From assembly GCA_016870915.1 (NCBI GenBank), contig VFZY01000009.1, forward strand, positions 1 to 51,523: DNA of 51,523 nucleotides, in the 5' to 3' direction. The notes below the pieces were generated by a model, which searched no databases, was not told the DNA's origin, and saw only the letters and a list, made by a program, of their open reading frames with translations. Made by a program: the position numbers and the translations under genes. This stretch comes from Acidobacteriota bacterium. GTDB lineage: Bacteria; Acidobacteriota; Terriglobia; Bryobacterales; Bryobacteraceae. The stretch's first letter is position 1; each line of letters starts with the position of its first letter. Shown in pieces: positions 44,722-51,523 of this stretch.

Positions 44722-44761
44722 GGGGTGAACCTCCATTTTCGCATGAGGCCCCAAGCAGCCG

Positions 44762-45574
44762 TCAGCGGCCCAACGCGCCCTTCCGGCGCTCAATGATGGC
44801 AAAGGGGTCGTCGGGCGCCCTGGCGGGGTCAACATACCGCGCCAGATCCCGCACCGCGATCACCCGGTACCCGCCCTGATGCAGATGCTCCATGAACTGC
44901 TCAAAAAGCTCACGCGGCGTGTGCACCCAAGGGTGCTCCCCCTCAGGCACGCCGTGAAACTGGAGCACGGCGATGTTCCCATCTCGAGCATGATCCAGCG
45001 CTCTGAGAAACTGCTCCATGCCGAAACCGGGCTTCGGGACCCCGGCCGAAGGAATGAGCAGCGGGTGATCCACCCCGGGCTGGTATGCGATCCCGTTGTT
45101 CGCCTCCGTCGCGTACTCTGGCACCACCCCGCGCCGCCCCCAGCGGATTCCATGCTTTGCCAGAACCGCCAGGGCGCCCGGTGTGATGGCGTTGCCGGGC
45201 CAGGCAAACGAAACCGGCTTGGGAATGCCATGCTGCACGCACCGCTCGTCGATACCGCTCAGTTGTTCCTCCAGCCGTTCCACGCGCGAAGCGTTCATCC
45301 CCATGTGATCGCGCGTATGATTGCCAATCTCAAATCCCTGATCGTGGAGCCCGCGAATCTCCTCCCACGTCATGTAGTTGGTCTTGTCCTTGGCGAACGC
45401 AAAGCCCTCCGTGATGAAGAACGTGGCGCCAAAGCCCAGCCTTCGCAGCAGCGGCGCGGCTACCGTCGCGTGCGACTTCACTGAGTCGTCGAACGTTAGT
45501 ACCACCAGCTTGTCCGGCACGGGCTCCAGCGCCCACAGTGCCGGCACGGCGAGAATGGCTGCGAAAGGCCTCAT
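44762..45574 (-). CDS. Exported polysaccharide deacetylase (NodB domain)
   Basis: Protein of 270 residues with signal peptide MRPFAAILAVPALWA. NodB motifs are present: LTFDDSVKSHAT (catalytic Asp and metal Asp), NHTRDH (metal His pair), FAWPGNAITPG and the late VLQFHGV. Family members remove N- or O-acetyl groups from chitin, peptidoglycan or other glycans. The ATG follows the receptor stop codon with no gap, so the receptor and deacetylase are translated as a unit, pointing to deacetylation of that receptor's ligand (inference). Confidence 0.85.
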   Translation of the reverse strand: MRPFAAILAVPALWALEPVPDKLVVLTFDDSVKSHATVAAPLLRRLGFGATFFITEGFAFAKDKTNYMTWEEIRGLHDQGFEIGNHTRDHMGMNASRVERLEEQLSGIDERCVQHGIPKPVSFAWPGNAITPGALAVLAKHGIRWGRRGVVPEYATEANNGIAYQPGVDHPLLIPSAGVPKPGFGMEQFLRALDHARDGNIAVLQFHGVPEGEHPWVHTPRELFEQFMEHLHQGGYRVIAVRDLARYVDPARAPDDPFAIIERRKGALGR

Positions 45575-48500
45575 TTACCAGTTGAAGCGCAGAGCCAGTT
45601 GCAGGATGCGCGGGTCGAACGCGCTGATGGTGCGCATGAAGTTGCCGCTGGGCTGGTTGGCGTCGGGTCCCGTCAGGTTGACGCGATTGAAAGCGTTGAA
45701 GACCTCAAAGCGGAACTCAGGCGTAATCCGTTCGTTCAGCTTGAAGCGCTTGTGCAACCCCAGATCCACGGAGGCCAGGCCGGGGCCGCGGAAGATGTTG
45801 CGCCCCTGGGTGCCGAAGGTGCCAAGGATGTTCGGGGTGAAGGCAGCGCGATTGAGCCACTGCGCCACACGATCGCCGCGTGAGCGATTGGCGCCAAGAT
45901 CGGGATTGCCCACCACCTCGGCGCGCTGGCCGCCCGTACCTGTGCGGGCATTATCCACACCGCTGCCAACCGTGAACGGGAAGCCGCTCTGCAGCGTGGT
46001 GATGCCAGTCAGGTTCCAGCCACCCAGCAGCACGTTCGCGCTCTTGTTCTGGAAGTGTACCGGCAACTGCCACAGGCTGGACCACGTGAACACGTGCTTG
46101 TGATCGAAGTCCGACAGGCCGCGGCTGAAGCGCAGGTTGAAGGGGTTGGGATGGATCTGGCCCGTCGACTTGTTCGCCGAACCGTCGTCGATCGACTTGG
46201 AGAACATGTAGTTCGCCAGAATGGAAAATCCCTTGCTGAAGCGGCGTTCGGCCGTCAACTGCATCGAATGAAAGATCGAGTTGCCAACCGGCTCAATCAG
46301 CGTCACGTTGCTGAAGTTGGGGAACAGAGGCCGGCGCTGATTCGTGGTGGCCGTGGTGGCCCCCGGCGCGAAAACCGCGGCATTGGCCTCACGCAGTGAA
46401 ACCAGCTTCACGCCCCGGGAACCGGCATACGCGGCGCGGACGACAAAATCACCGGCCACGCGGCGTTCCAAAGTCAGATTCCAGGATTGCAGATAGGCAT
46501 TCCGCATATGCTCTTCGTAGACAAACGCCAGGTGAGGCAGCACGAAGCGCACATCGCGAGACGGATTGATCGGCGCCGGGAACGGGTTTGTGGAGCCGGC
46601 GTAGGGATCGGTGAAGGAGTTGACCGCGTTGCCATCCACGTTGACCACCGTTCCGAACGGTCCCTGGTTCGCCTGGCTGTTTGTGGAGATCGTATTGCTC
46701 CGGTCAAAGAAGATCCCATAGCCGCCGCGCACGGCCGTGCGGCCGTCGCCAAAAACGTCCCAGGCGAAGCCGAGCCGTGGGCCGAAATTGTTCCAGGCGG
46801 TGTTGTAGCCGCCTTCAGGCAGTCCGGGATCGCCGGGATACAGCACACCGCGCGGCGCGTTGGGATACCGCGTTGACTGCTGGCCGGGCCGCCACGCCGA
46901 AAGCTTTCCGTCCTTGTCGGTGTAGGGAAAGAAGGGATCCCATCGTACACCCAGGTCCAGCGTGAACCGGCGCGTCAGCTTCATCGAATCCTGGAAGAAG
47001 AGCGAGAAAATGTCGAACCGGTTTCTCTTGTACTCGCCGATCCCCTGCGCAAGCGACGAGAACTTACCCAGGAAGTAGTCCGCCAGCGCATCACTCGTGA
47101 AGGGCGCCGCGCCATTCCACTGGAATTGGCCGTTGGCTCGGAAGTTGTTCACAATGTCGCCCAGTCCGTGGCCCCATTCGCCTCCCAGCGAAATGTTATG
47201 CCGGCCGCGCGTCCACCGGAACGTATCACTCGCCTGCCACTCGTCGCGCAGGAAGTTGTTCGTGTCGCCGGTGTTGATCTGAAAGTAGCCGTTAATCGTC
47301 ATGTGGTACTGCGGCTTGTCGTCGTTGTACATCCTCACCCCAAGGGCCGTGAGGCTCTTCTCCGGACCCACCTGCACCACCGGACCGTCGGTGTGGTTGA
47401 ACGCAAACAGCATGTTGTTCACCATCGTCGGGCTGATCGTGTGGGTATCGGTGATCGTGGTGCTCCAATTGATCCATTTCCGGCCGCCCACGGAAGCAAG
47501 GTAGTTTCTTGGGTCAAGGAACGCCGGCTGCGACGCCCAACTGCGCCAGTAACGGCCGCTCAAGCGGTGGCTGTTGCCAATCTGCTGGTCCCCGCGAATA
47601 AGGATCTGATCGTCGTCGAAGCGGTTGGGCGTGGCGAACGCGATGGTGTTGCCGGACTCTGGCAACGGTAGATAGCTGTCGGCGATCGTCCTGGCAACGG
47701 GGTTGTAGCGCGATATCGGAATCCGGTTGCCGGCAAACGGCGCGTTGGCCAACGGGTCACGCAGGGGGCGTGTGATGGCGGAAAAATCGCCGTTCTTCTG
47801 CGCGGCCGTCGGCACAATGCGGCTCACCGCGTTCGGAGCCTGGCGCAGAGTGGTCTTCTGATAGGAAAAGAAAAAGAAGGTCTTGTCACGGCCGTTATAG
47901 ATCTTCGGAATGAACACCGGGCCGCCGGATGTGAAGCCGAACTGATTGCGCTTCAGCCCGTCGTCGCGCTTCTTGCCGTTCACAATCGGCGAGAAGAAAT
48001 TCGCGGCGTTGATCGCCTTGTTCCGAACGTACTCAAACGCCGCCCCGTGGAACTCGTTGGTGCCGGCGCGCGTCACCGCGTTGACGATACCGCCCGAGTT
48101 GCGTCCAAACTCCGCGCTGAACGAGTTCGTTTGCACGCTGAACTCCTGCAGGGCATCCGGATTGGGCATCGGATTGGGAGCGTTCGAATAGTGGTCATTG
48201 TTCTGAGCACCATCCAGAATGTAGTTCGTCTGGTTGGCGCGGCTGCCGTTCACCGAAACCGGCGTAGTGCCGGGATAGGTGGTGCCGCTGGTCACATCCG
48301 CTCGAAAGTCGGCCTGCACCCCGGCCACAAGACGCATCAGTTGCGTGGGGTTGCGGCCATTGAGGGGCAATTCCTCAATACGCTTCTGGTCAACCACCGT
48401 CTTGAGGGTTCCGGTCACGGTATCCACCGTCACAGCCTCGGCGGTCACGGAAACCGTCTGCGTCGCGTTGCCCACCGCCAGCGAGGCGTCCGCCCGCGCG

Positions 48501-48787
48501 GTCTCGTTCACCTGAAGGCGGATCCCCTTCGCCTCATGCCGCATGAAGCCGCTCACGCTGACAGTCACATCGTACGCCCCCACCGGAAGCGCCCGAAGCC
48601 AGTAGACACCGGAGTCGTCAGTCGTCGTGCGGAACGTGGCATTCGTGCCCGTATTCACCGCGGCCACCGCCGCTTTGGCCACCACGGCGCCCGAAGGGTC
48701 CGTGACCACGCCTGTGATGTTGGCCGTCACATCGGCCATGGCGAGAGGCGCCAAGCCCCAAAACAAAATCATCCTCTGTGCAGTCAT
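45575..48787 (-). CDS. TonB-dependent receptor, Oar-like
   Basis: Receptor of 1,070 residues. GGGAGG lies 6 bases before ATG 48787 and a signal peptide follows (MTAQRMILFWGLAPLAMA). The regulatory-like domain reads NITGVVTDPSGAVVAKAAV, the plug IEELPLNGRNPTQLMRLVAG, DALQEFSVQTNSFSAEFG and VNAVTRAGTNEF; the barrel ends LQLALRFNW. It heads a four-gene leftward operon with deacetylase and two dehydrogenases. A TATACT box is found about 35 bases upstream, so here a normal leader and ribosome binding site exist. Confidence 0.9.
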   Translation of the reverse strand: MTAQRMILFWGLAPLAMADVTANITGVVTDPSGAVVAKAAVAAVNTGTNATFRTTTDDSGVYWLRALPVGAYDVTVSVSGFMRHEAKGIRLQVNETARADASLAVGNATQTVSVTAEAVTVDTVTGTLKTVVDQKRIEELPLNGRNPTQLMRLVAGVQADFRADVTSGTTYPGTTPVSVNGSRANQTNYILDGAQNNDHYSNAPNPMPNPDALQEFSVQTNSFSAEFGRNSGGIVNAVTRAGTNEFHGAAFEYVRNKAINAANFFSPIVNGKKRDDGLKRNQFGFTSGGPVFIPKIYNGRDKTFFFFSYQKTTLRQAPNAVSRIVPTAAQKNGDFSAITRPLRDPLANAPFAGNRIPISRYNPVARTIADSYLPLPESGNTIAFATPNRFDDDQILIRGDQQIGNSHRLSGRYWRSWASQPAFLDPRNYLASVGGRKWINWSTTITDTHTISPTMVNNMLFAFNHTDGPVVQVGPEKSLTALGVRMYNDDKPQYHMTINGYFQINTGDTNNFLRDEWQASDTFRWTRGRHNISLGGEWGHGLGDIVNNFRANGQFQWNGAAPFTSDALADYFLGKFSSLAQGIGEYKRNRFDIFSLFFQDSMKLTRRFTLDLGVRWDPFFPYTDKDGKLSAWRPGQQSTRYPNAPRGVLYPGDPGLPEGGYNTAWNNFGPRLGFAWDVFGDGRTAVRGGYGIFFDRSNTISTNSQANQGPFGTVVNVDGNAVNSFTDPYAGSTNPFPAPINPSRDVRFVLPHLAFVYEEHMRNAYLQSWNLTLERRVAGDFVVRAAYAGSRGVKLVSLREANAAVFAPGATTATTNQRRPLFPNFSNVTLIEPVGNSIFHSMQLTAERRFSKGFSILANYMFSKSIDDGSANKSTGQIHPNPFNLRFSRGLSDFDHKHVFTWSSLWQLPVHFQNKSANVLLGGWNLTGITTLQSGFPFTVGSGVDNARTGTGGQRAEVVGNPDLGANRSRGDRVAQWLNRAAFTPNILGTFGTQGRNIFRGPGLASVDLGLHKRFKLNERITPEFRFEVFNAFNRVNLTGPDANQPSGNFMRTISAFDPRILQLALRFNW

Positions 48788-48870
48788 ACAGACCTCCCTG
48801 GTCGGTTCAGTTGGGTTGAGTATACAACACCGGGGCATGGTACGATGTCCCGCAAGCGAGGTTTTTCAGC

Positions 48871-50091
48871 ATGCATTTTCAACGAGGATTGGCGTTTTCG
48901 TCCTTCGTGTTCCTGGCCGGGGCGGCCTTCTACCAATCCGGGGCTTGGTCACAGCAGCCCGCGGGCAGCCGGCTGGAGCGTTTCCAGGCGATGTCCAGAA
49001 AAGCGGAGGCGGAAGGTCTGGCGAAGCCCTTCATCGGGATCACCGCCAGCGGCCAGGTGACGCCCGGGCTCTTCACCTTGAAGTCCACCGGGGTGTCGAC
49101 GGAGCCCGTCCAGCGCGCCGCCGAAGCTTTCCTGGGCGGGCTTGATGAGGCGCAGCGCGCCAAGACACAGTTCCCGGTGGATGACCCCGAATGGCGCAAG
49201 TGGATGAATCAGCACTTCTACATCCGCCAGGGCGTCAGCTTCCTCGAAATGACCCCGGCCCAGCGCGACCTCGCCTTCGGACTTCTGCGGGCCTCCTTGA
49301 GCGCCAAGGGCCTGAAGCTGTCGCGCGACATCATGAAACTCAACCACACACTGGGTGAATTGAACCAGGATGACTTTGAGCAGTACGGCGAATGGCGCTA
49401 TCACATCACCGTCATGGGCAAGCCATCCAGCACGGAGCCGTGGGGCTGGCAAATCGATGGACACCACCTCATCGTCAACTACTTCGTGCTCGGCGACCAG
49501 GTTGTGATGTCGCCGGTCTTCGTGGGGTCGGAACCGGTCGTCGCCTACGAGGGCAAGTACAAGGGCACGGCCATCCTGCAGGATGAGCAAAACCAGGGCT
49601 TCGCCTTCTTCCAGAGCCTCTCAGCGGAGCAGCGCGGCAAGGCAGTGATTGACGGCTCAAAGACCAGGAACAACAACATCGGCGAGGCATTCAGAGACAA
49701 TGTCGTGCTCGACTGGGCTGGCGTGAGGGCAAACGATCTATCGGCGAAGCAGAAGGCGGACCTCGAGAAGCTCATCGCAATGTACGTCTCCAACATGGAC
49801 GATGGCCACGCCAAGGTGAAGATGGCCGAGGTGAGGAAGCATCTCGACGAGACCCGGTTTGCCTGGGTAGGCGGCGCAGACGCCAACGGCGTCTACTACT
49901 ACCGCATCCACAGCCCTGTCATCCTCATCGAGTTCGACCACCAGGTGCTCGTAGGCATCCGTCACCTTTCAAAGACACCCCAACTGCCCGACCGGCAACA
50001 CATCCATGTCGTTGTCCGGACACCGAATGGTAACGACTACGGCAAAGACCTTCTGCGCCAGCACTACTTGAAGCACCCGCACGGGGCGTAG
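48871..50091 (+). CDS. DUF3500 family protein, exported
   Basis: Protein of 406 residues with a hydrophobic leader (LAFSSFVFLAGAAFYQSG) and the DUF3500 pattern: TQFPVDDPEWRKWMN, MTPAQRDLAFGLLRASLS, YHITVMG, GWQIDGHHL and LSAEQRGKAV, with a C-terminal RFAWVGG/HIHVVVRT segment. No member has a firmly known activity that I can cite; the many conserved His and Asp suggest metal or ligand binding. GAGG lies about 11 bases before ATG. It is divergent from the receptor at 48787. Confidence 0.8.
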   Translation: MHFQRGLAFSSFVFLAGAAFYQSGAWSQQPAGSRLERFQAMSRKAEAEGLAKPFIGITASGQVTPGLFTLKSTGVSTEPVQRAAEAFLGGLDEAQRAKTQFPVDDPEWRKWMNQHFYIRQGVSFLEMTPAQRDLAFGLLRASLSAKGLKLSRDIMKLNHTLGELNQDDFEQYGEWRYHITVMGKPSSTEPWGWQIDGHHLIVNYFVLGDQVVMSPVFVGSEPVVAYEGKYKGTAILQDEQNQGFAFFQSLSAEQRGKAVIDGSKTRNNNIGEAFRDNVVLDWAGVRANDLSAKQKADLEKLIAMYVSNMDDGHAKVKMAEVRKHLDETRFAWVGGADANGVYYYRIHSPVILIEFDHQVLVGIRHLSKTPQLPDRQHIHVVVRTPNGNDYGKDLLRQHYLKHPHGA

Positions 50092-50103
50092 GCGAACGCC
50101 CCG
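50082..50103. terminator. Hairpin between convergent genes
   Basis: CGGGGCGT (50082-50089), loop AGGCGA, ACGCCCCG (50096-50103): a perfect 8-bp stem overlapping the DUF3500 stop codon. No T tract follows on either strand, so it is a weak candidate for stopping transcription from both sides. Confidence 0.4.
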
Positions 50104-50122
50104 CGCGAGTGCTCGCCGGAAT

Positions 50123-50929
50123 CTACCTGCGGAAACGGCGGGCGAAAGCGAGCCCGCCGAGGCCGAGGCTGATCAGGAGATAGGTCGACGGTTCGGGAAC
50201 CGTGGGTTGCGGAGTAAAGTCCCCGCGCAGGCCCATCATGCCGTTGATTTCGTCATCACCATCCCGCAGCAGGGCGCTGGGACCACCGTGGATGACGGAG
50301 GCGTAGCGGAAGGTGGACCCGGTGCCGGTGCCCACGGCGTATGTGAACCCGTCCCACTTGATGCCCAGGATGGGATGGAAACCTTCGAGCCAGACACGTT
50401 GAAGAACTGCCACGGTCCACGTGACCTTGTCGTTCGAAAGATAGACAGTTGACTCGATCGCTTCTCCGGGTAACGGACCGTGATCGACAGCTGGGAAAAC
50501 CGCGGCCTTGCTAGCCTGGAATCCAAGGTCGAAGATCACGTCGCCCACTGTGTTTCCCCCGCGCGACCAGAGGTTGTCGATCTGGCCGAGCCCGACGGTG
50601 GGTAGTTGCGCACTGCAGATATAAGCGAGACTACCGGTGCCGGTAAGGTCGTGCGAGACACCGCCGCAGTCTTTGTTTGTGGTCGTGAAGGGCGTTGGAA
50701 CAACGGTGGCCACGACGTACCCGGTGGGGTCGAAGATGCCGTCATCGAGCAACTTGTTGTCAATGACCTTCTGACGGTTAACAGGATTGTTGGCCCCGTA
50801 GACAAGCTGGGCAAAGGTGCCAACCGTGGCTCCTTGCCAGTTGCGGGGATCGTTGGGGTTGGTGACCAGAGCGGCATGAGTTGCAACCGCAGTGGCCAGA
50901 CAAAGAGAGAGGCTTACGCTAAACTTCAT
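50123..50929 (-). CDS. PEP-CTERM sorted exported protein
   Basis: Protein of 268 residues. GGAGG stands 6 bases before ATG; signal peptide MKFSVSLSLCLATAVATHA. The middle region (discoidin-like or beta-rich, with LSNDKVTWTVAV) matches no enzyme family I recognise. The C-terminus is a textbook PEP-CTERM sorting signal: VPEPSTYLLISLGLGGLAF followed by ARRFRR. Exosortase would cut and anchor or release it at the cell surface; no exosortase gene is in this window. Confidence 0.85.
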   Translation of the reverse strand: MKFSVSLSLCLATAVATHAALVTNPNDPRNWQGATVGTFAQLVYGANNPVNRQKVIDNKLLDDGIFDPTGYVVATVVPTPFTTTNKDCGGVSHDLTGTGSLAYICSAQLPTVGLGQIDNLWSRGGNTVGDVIFDLGFQASKAAVFPAVDHGPLPGEAIESTVYLSNDKVTWTVAVLQRVWLEGFHPILGIKWDGFTYAVGTGTGSTFRYASVIHGGPSALLRDGDDEINGMMGLRGDFTPQPTVPEPSTYLLISLGLGGLAFARRFRR

Positions 50930-51102
50930 TCGTTTCCTCCAGACAGATCGCGGTCCCGGTTCCTTTGGCTGTCGAACGGACCGTCGACTGTACGATACAC
51001 GAAAACAGGCCCGGGATAAAGCCCCTCCGCGCACTTGGTGAAGGGAGCCGCTCTTAGCGGACCCGGACGCCACTGAGACAGGGCATCAAACAAGCCTGAC
51101 CC

Positions 51103-51420
51103 TTACAGCGAGATGGGCCATACGCGGCCGCCTGGTTCGGATGCCCGCGGAATGCCCGGCGGCAGATAGTCATAGGTTGCATGCATCCAGTCGGATAGGC
51201 GCCGGGTCAAGTCCGCGCGGACGGCCTGGTGCGCCGGGCTGTCGACAAGGTTGTTGAACTCATCCGGATCCGCTGCCAGATCGTAAAGTTCCAGTACCGG
51301 GCGCAAGGGTGCGAAGAGCCTGCGGTGCAGATCCTGATTCAGGCGCCGCCGGTTTTGAAGAAGATACTGCCAGGAAGCGCCCTCCTCAATGTCGGCCGCC
51401 CGGCGCGTGTCAACAACTTT
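51103..51420 (-). pseudogene. C-terminal relic of a sulfatase
   Basis: The last about 90 codons read as a sulfatase C-terminus: RPVLELYDLAADPDEFNNL, then a helical DLTRRLSDWM segment and the end RVWPISL. This LYDL-x-x-DP-x-E-x-NL pattern closes most type I sulfatases. The frame stays open to the window edge, but the upstream translation (NRQRGTSVNSHAGCL) is not sulfatase-like, and the part that should carry catalytic motifs is missing. It is most likely a truncated remnant; an unseen upstream frameshift is possible. Confidence 0.6.
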
Positions 51421-51440
51421 GAGACACCCGGCATGGGAAT

Positions 51441-51521
51441 TTACTGACGTTCCTCTCTGTCTGTTGGGCTGGTGTCGACCGGCTTGTTGATCCAAACCTC
51501 CGATGGCAGGGGCAAAGGCTT
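51441..51521 (-). CDS. Possible 3' end of a gene running off the window
   Basis: A different minus-strand frame from the window edge ends at a TAA (51441-51443) after EVWINKPVDTSPTDREERQ. The charged, compositionally normal tail looks more like real protein than the overlapping frame does. Only 26 codons are visible and the family is unknown. Confidence 0.3.
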   Translation of the reverse strand, partial: KPLPLPSEVWINKPVDTSPTDREERQ

Positions 51522-51523
51522 GG

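Noticed and set aside
48788-48870. Rightward promoter for the DUF3500 gene (TTGAGT, then TACGAT)
   Set aside because: The spacer is 19 bp and both boxes are weak; the leftward TATACT is more convincing, but it too has no good -35 box.
51048-51060. Short hairpin CCGCT-CTT-AGCGG
   Set aside because: Five base pairs and a 3-base loop with no T tract; too weak to call a terminator.

Overview
The window is GC-rich, densely coded DNA. It most likely comes from an Acidobacteriota genome of the Solibacter/Bryobacter type. This is inferred from gene content alone: six large (about 1,000-1,100 residue) TonB-dependent receptors with an N-terminal carboxypeptidase-regulatory-like fold, many Tat-exported sulfatases and sugar enzymes, a PEP-CTERM protein, and no SusD partners. 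I saw no rRNA, tRNA, CRISPR array or insertion sequence.

Positions 1-26468 form one divergent glycan locus. Leftward from about 10278 run a BNR sialidase-like protein, an HpaI-type aldolase, a GntR/FCD regulator, a sulfatase, an N-acetylneuraminate lyase, a TonB receptor, an esterase and an NTF2-like protein, mostly with 4-bp or near-zero overlaps. Rightward from 10362 run two TonB receptors, two sulfatases, an MFS permease, a third sulfatase, a frameshifted TonB receptor and a GH33 sialidase. Together they describe capture, desulfation, desialylation and sialic acid cleavage of a sulfated, sialylated glycan (inference). The two promoters lie back to back at 10291-10353.

Positions 26598-38107 hold a second amino-sugar locus. 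A ROK regulator, a DegT aminotransferase, a TonB receptor and a sulfatase run left. An amino-acid/polyamine/organocation permease and a GH20 hexosaminidase (C-terminal frameshift) run right from a shared promoter with a 17-bp-arm inverted repeat. A membrane acetyltransferase-like protein converges on the hexosaminidase.

Positions 38381-41192 carry a cysM-mec-cysO-moeZ operon, the carrier-protein route to cysteine known from Mycobacterium. The carrier ends Gly-Gly-Arg-Ser, so it should need trimming before it can work. Positions 41263-42864 hold a cupin, a small membrane protein and an exported HpaI-like aldolase.

Positions 42886-48787 are a leftward operon: TonB receptor, polysaccharide deacetylase, zinc alcohol dehydrogenase and SDR oxidoreductase. 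A DUF3500 protein and a PEP-CTERM protein follow. Both window ends carry relics, a TonB-receptor C-terminus on the left and a sulfatase C-terminus on the right, which suggests that this gene repertoire turns over quickly.
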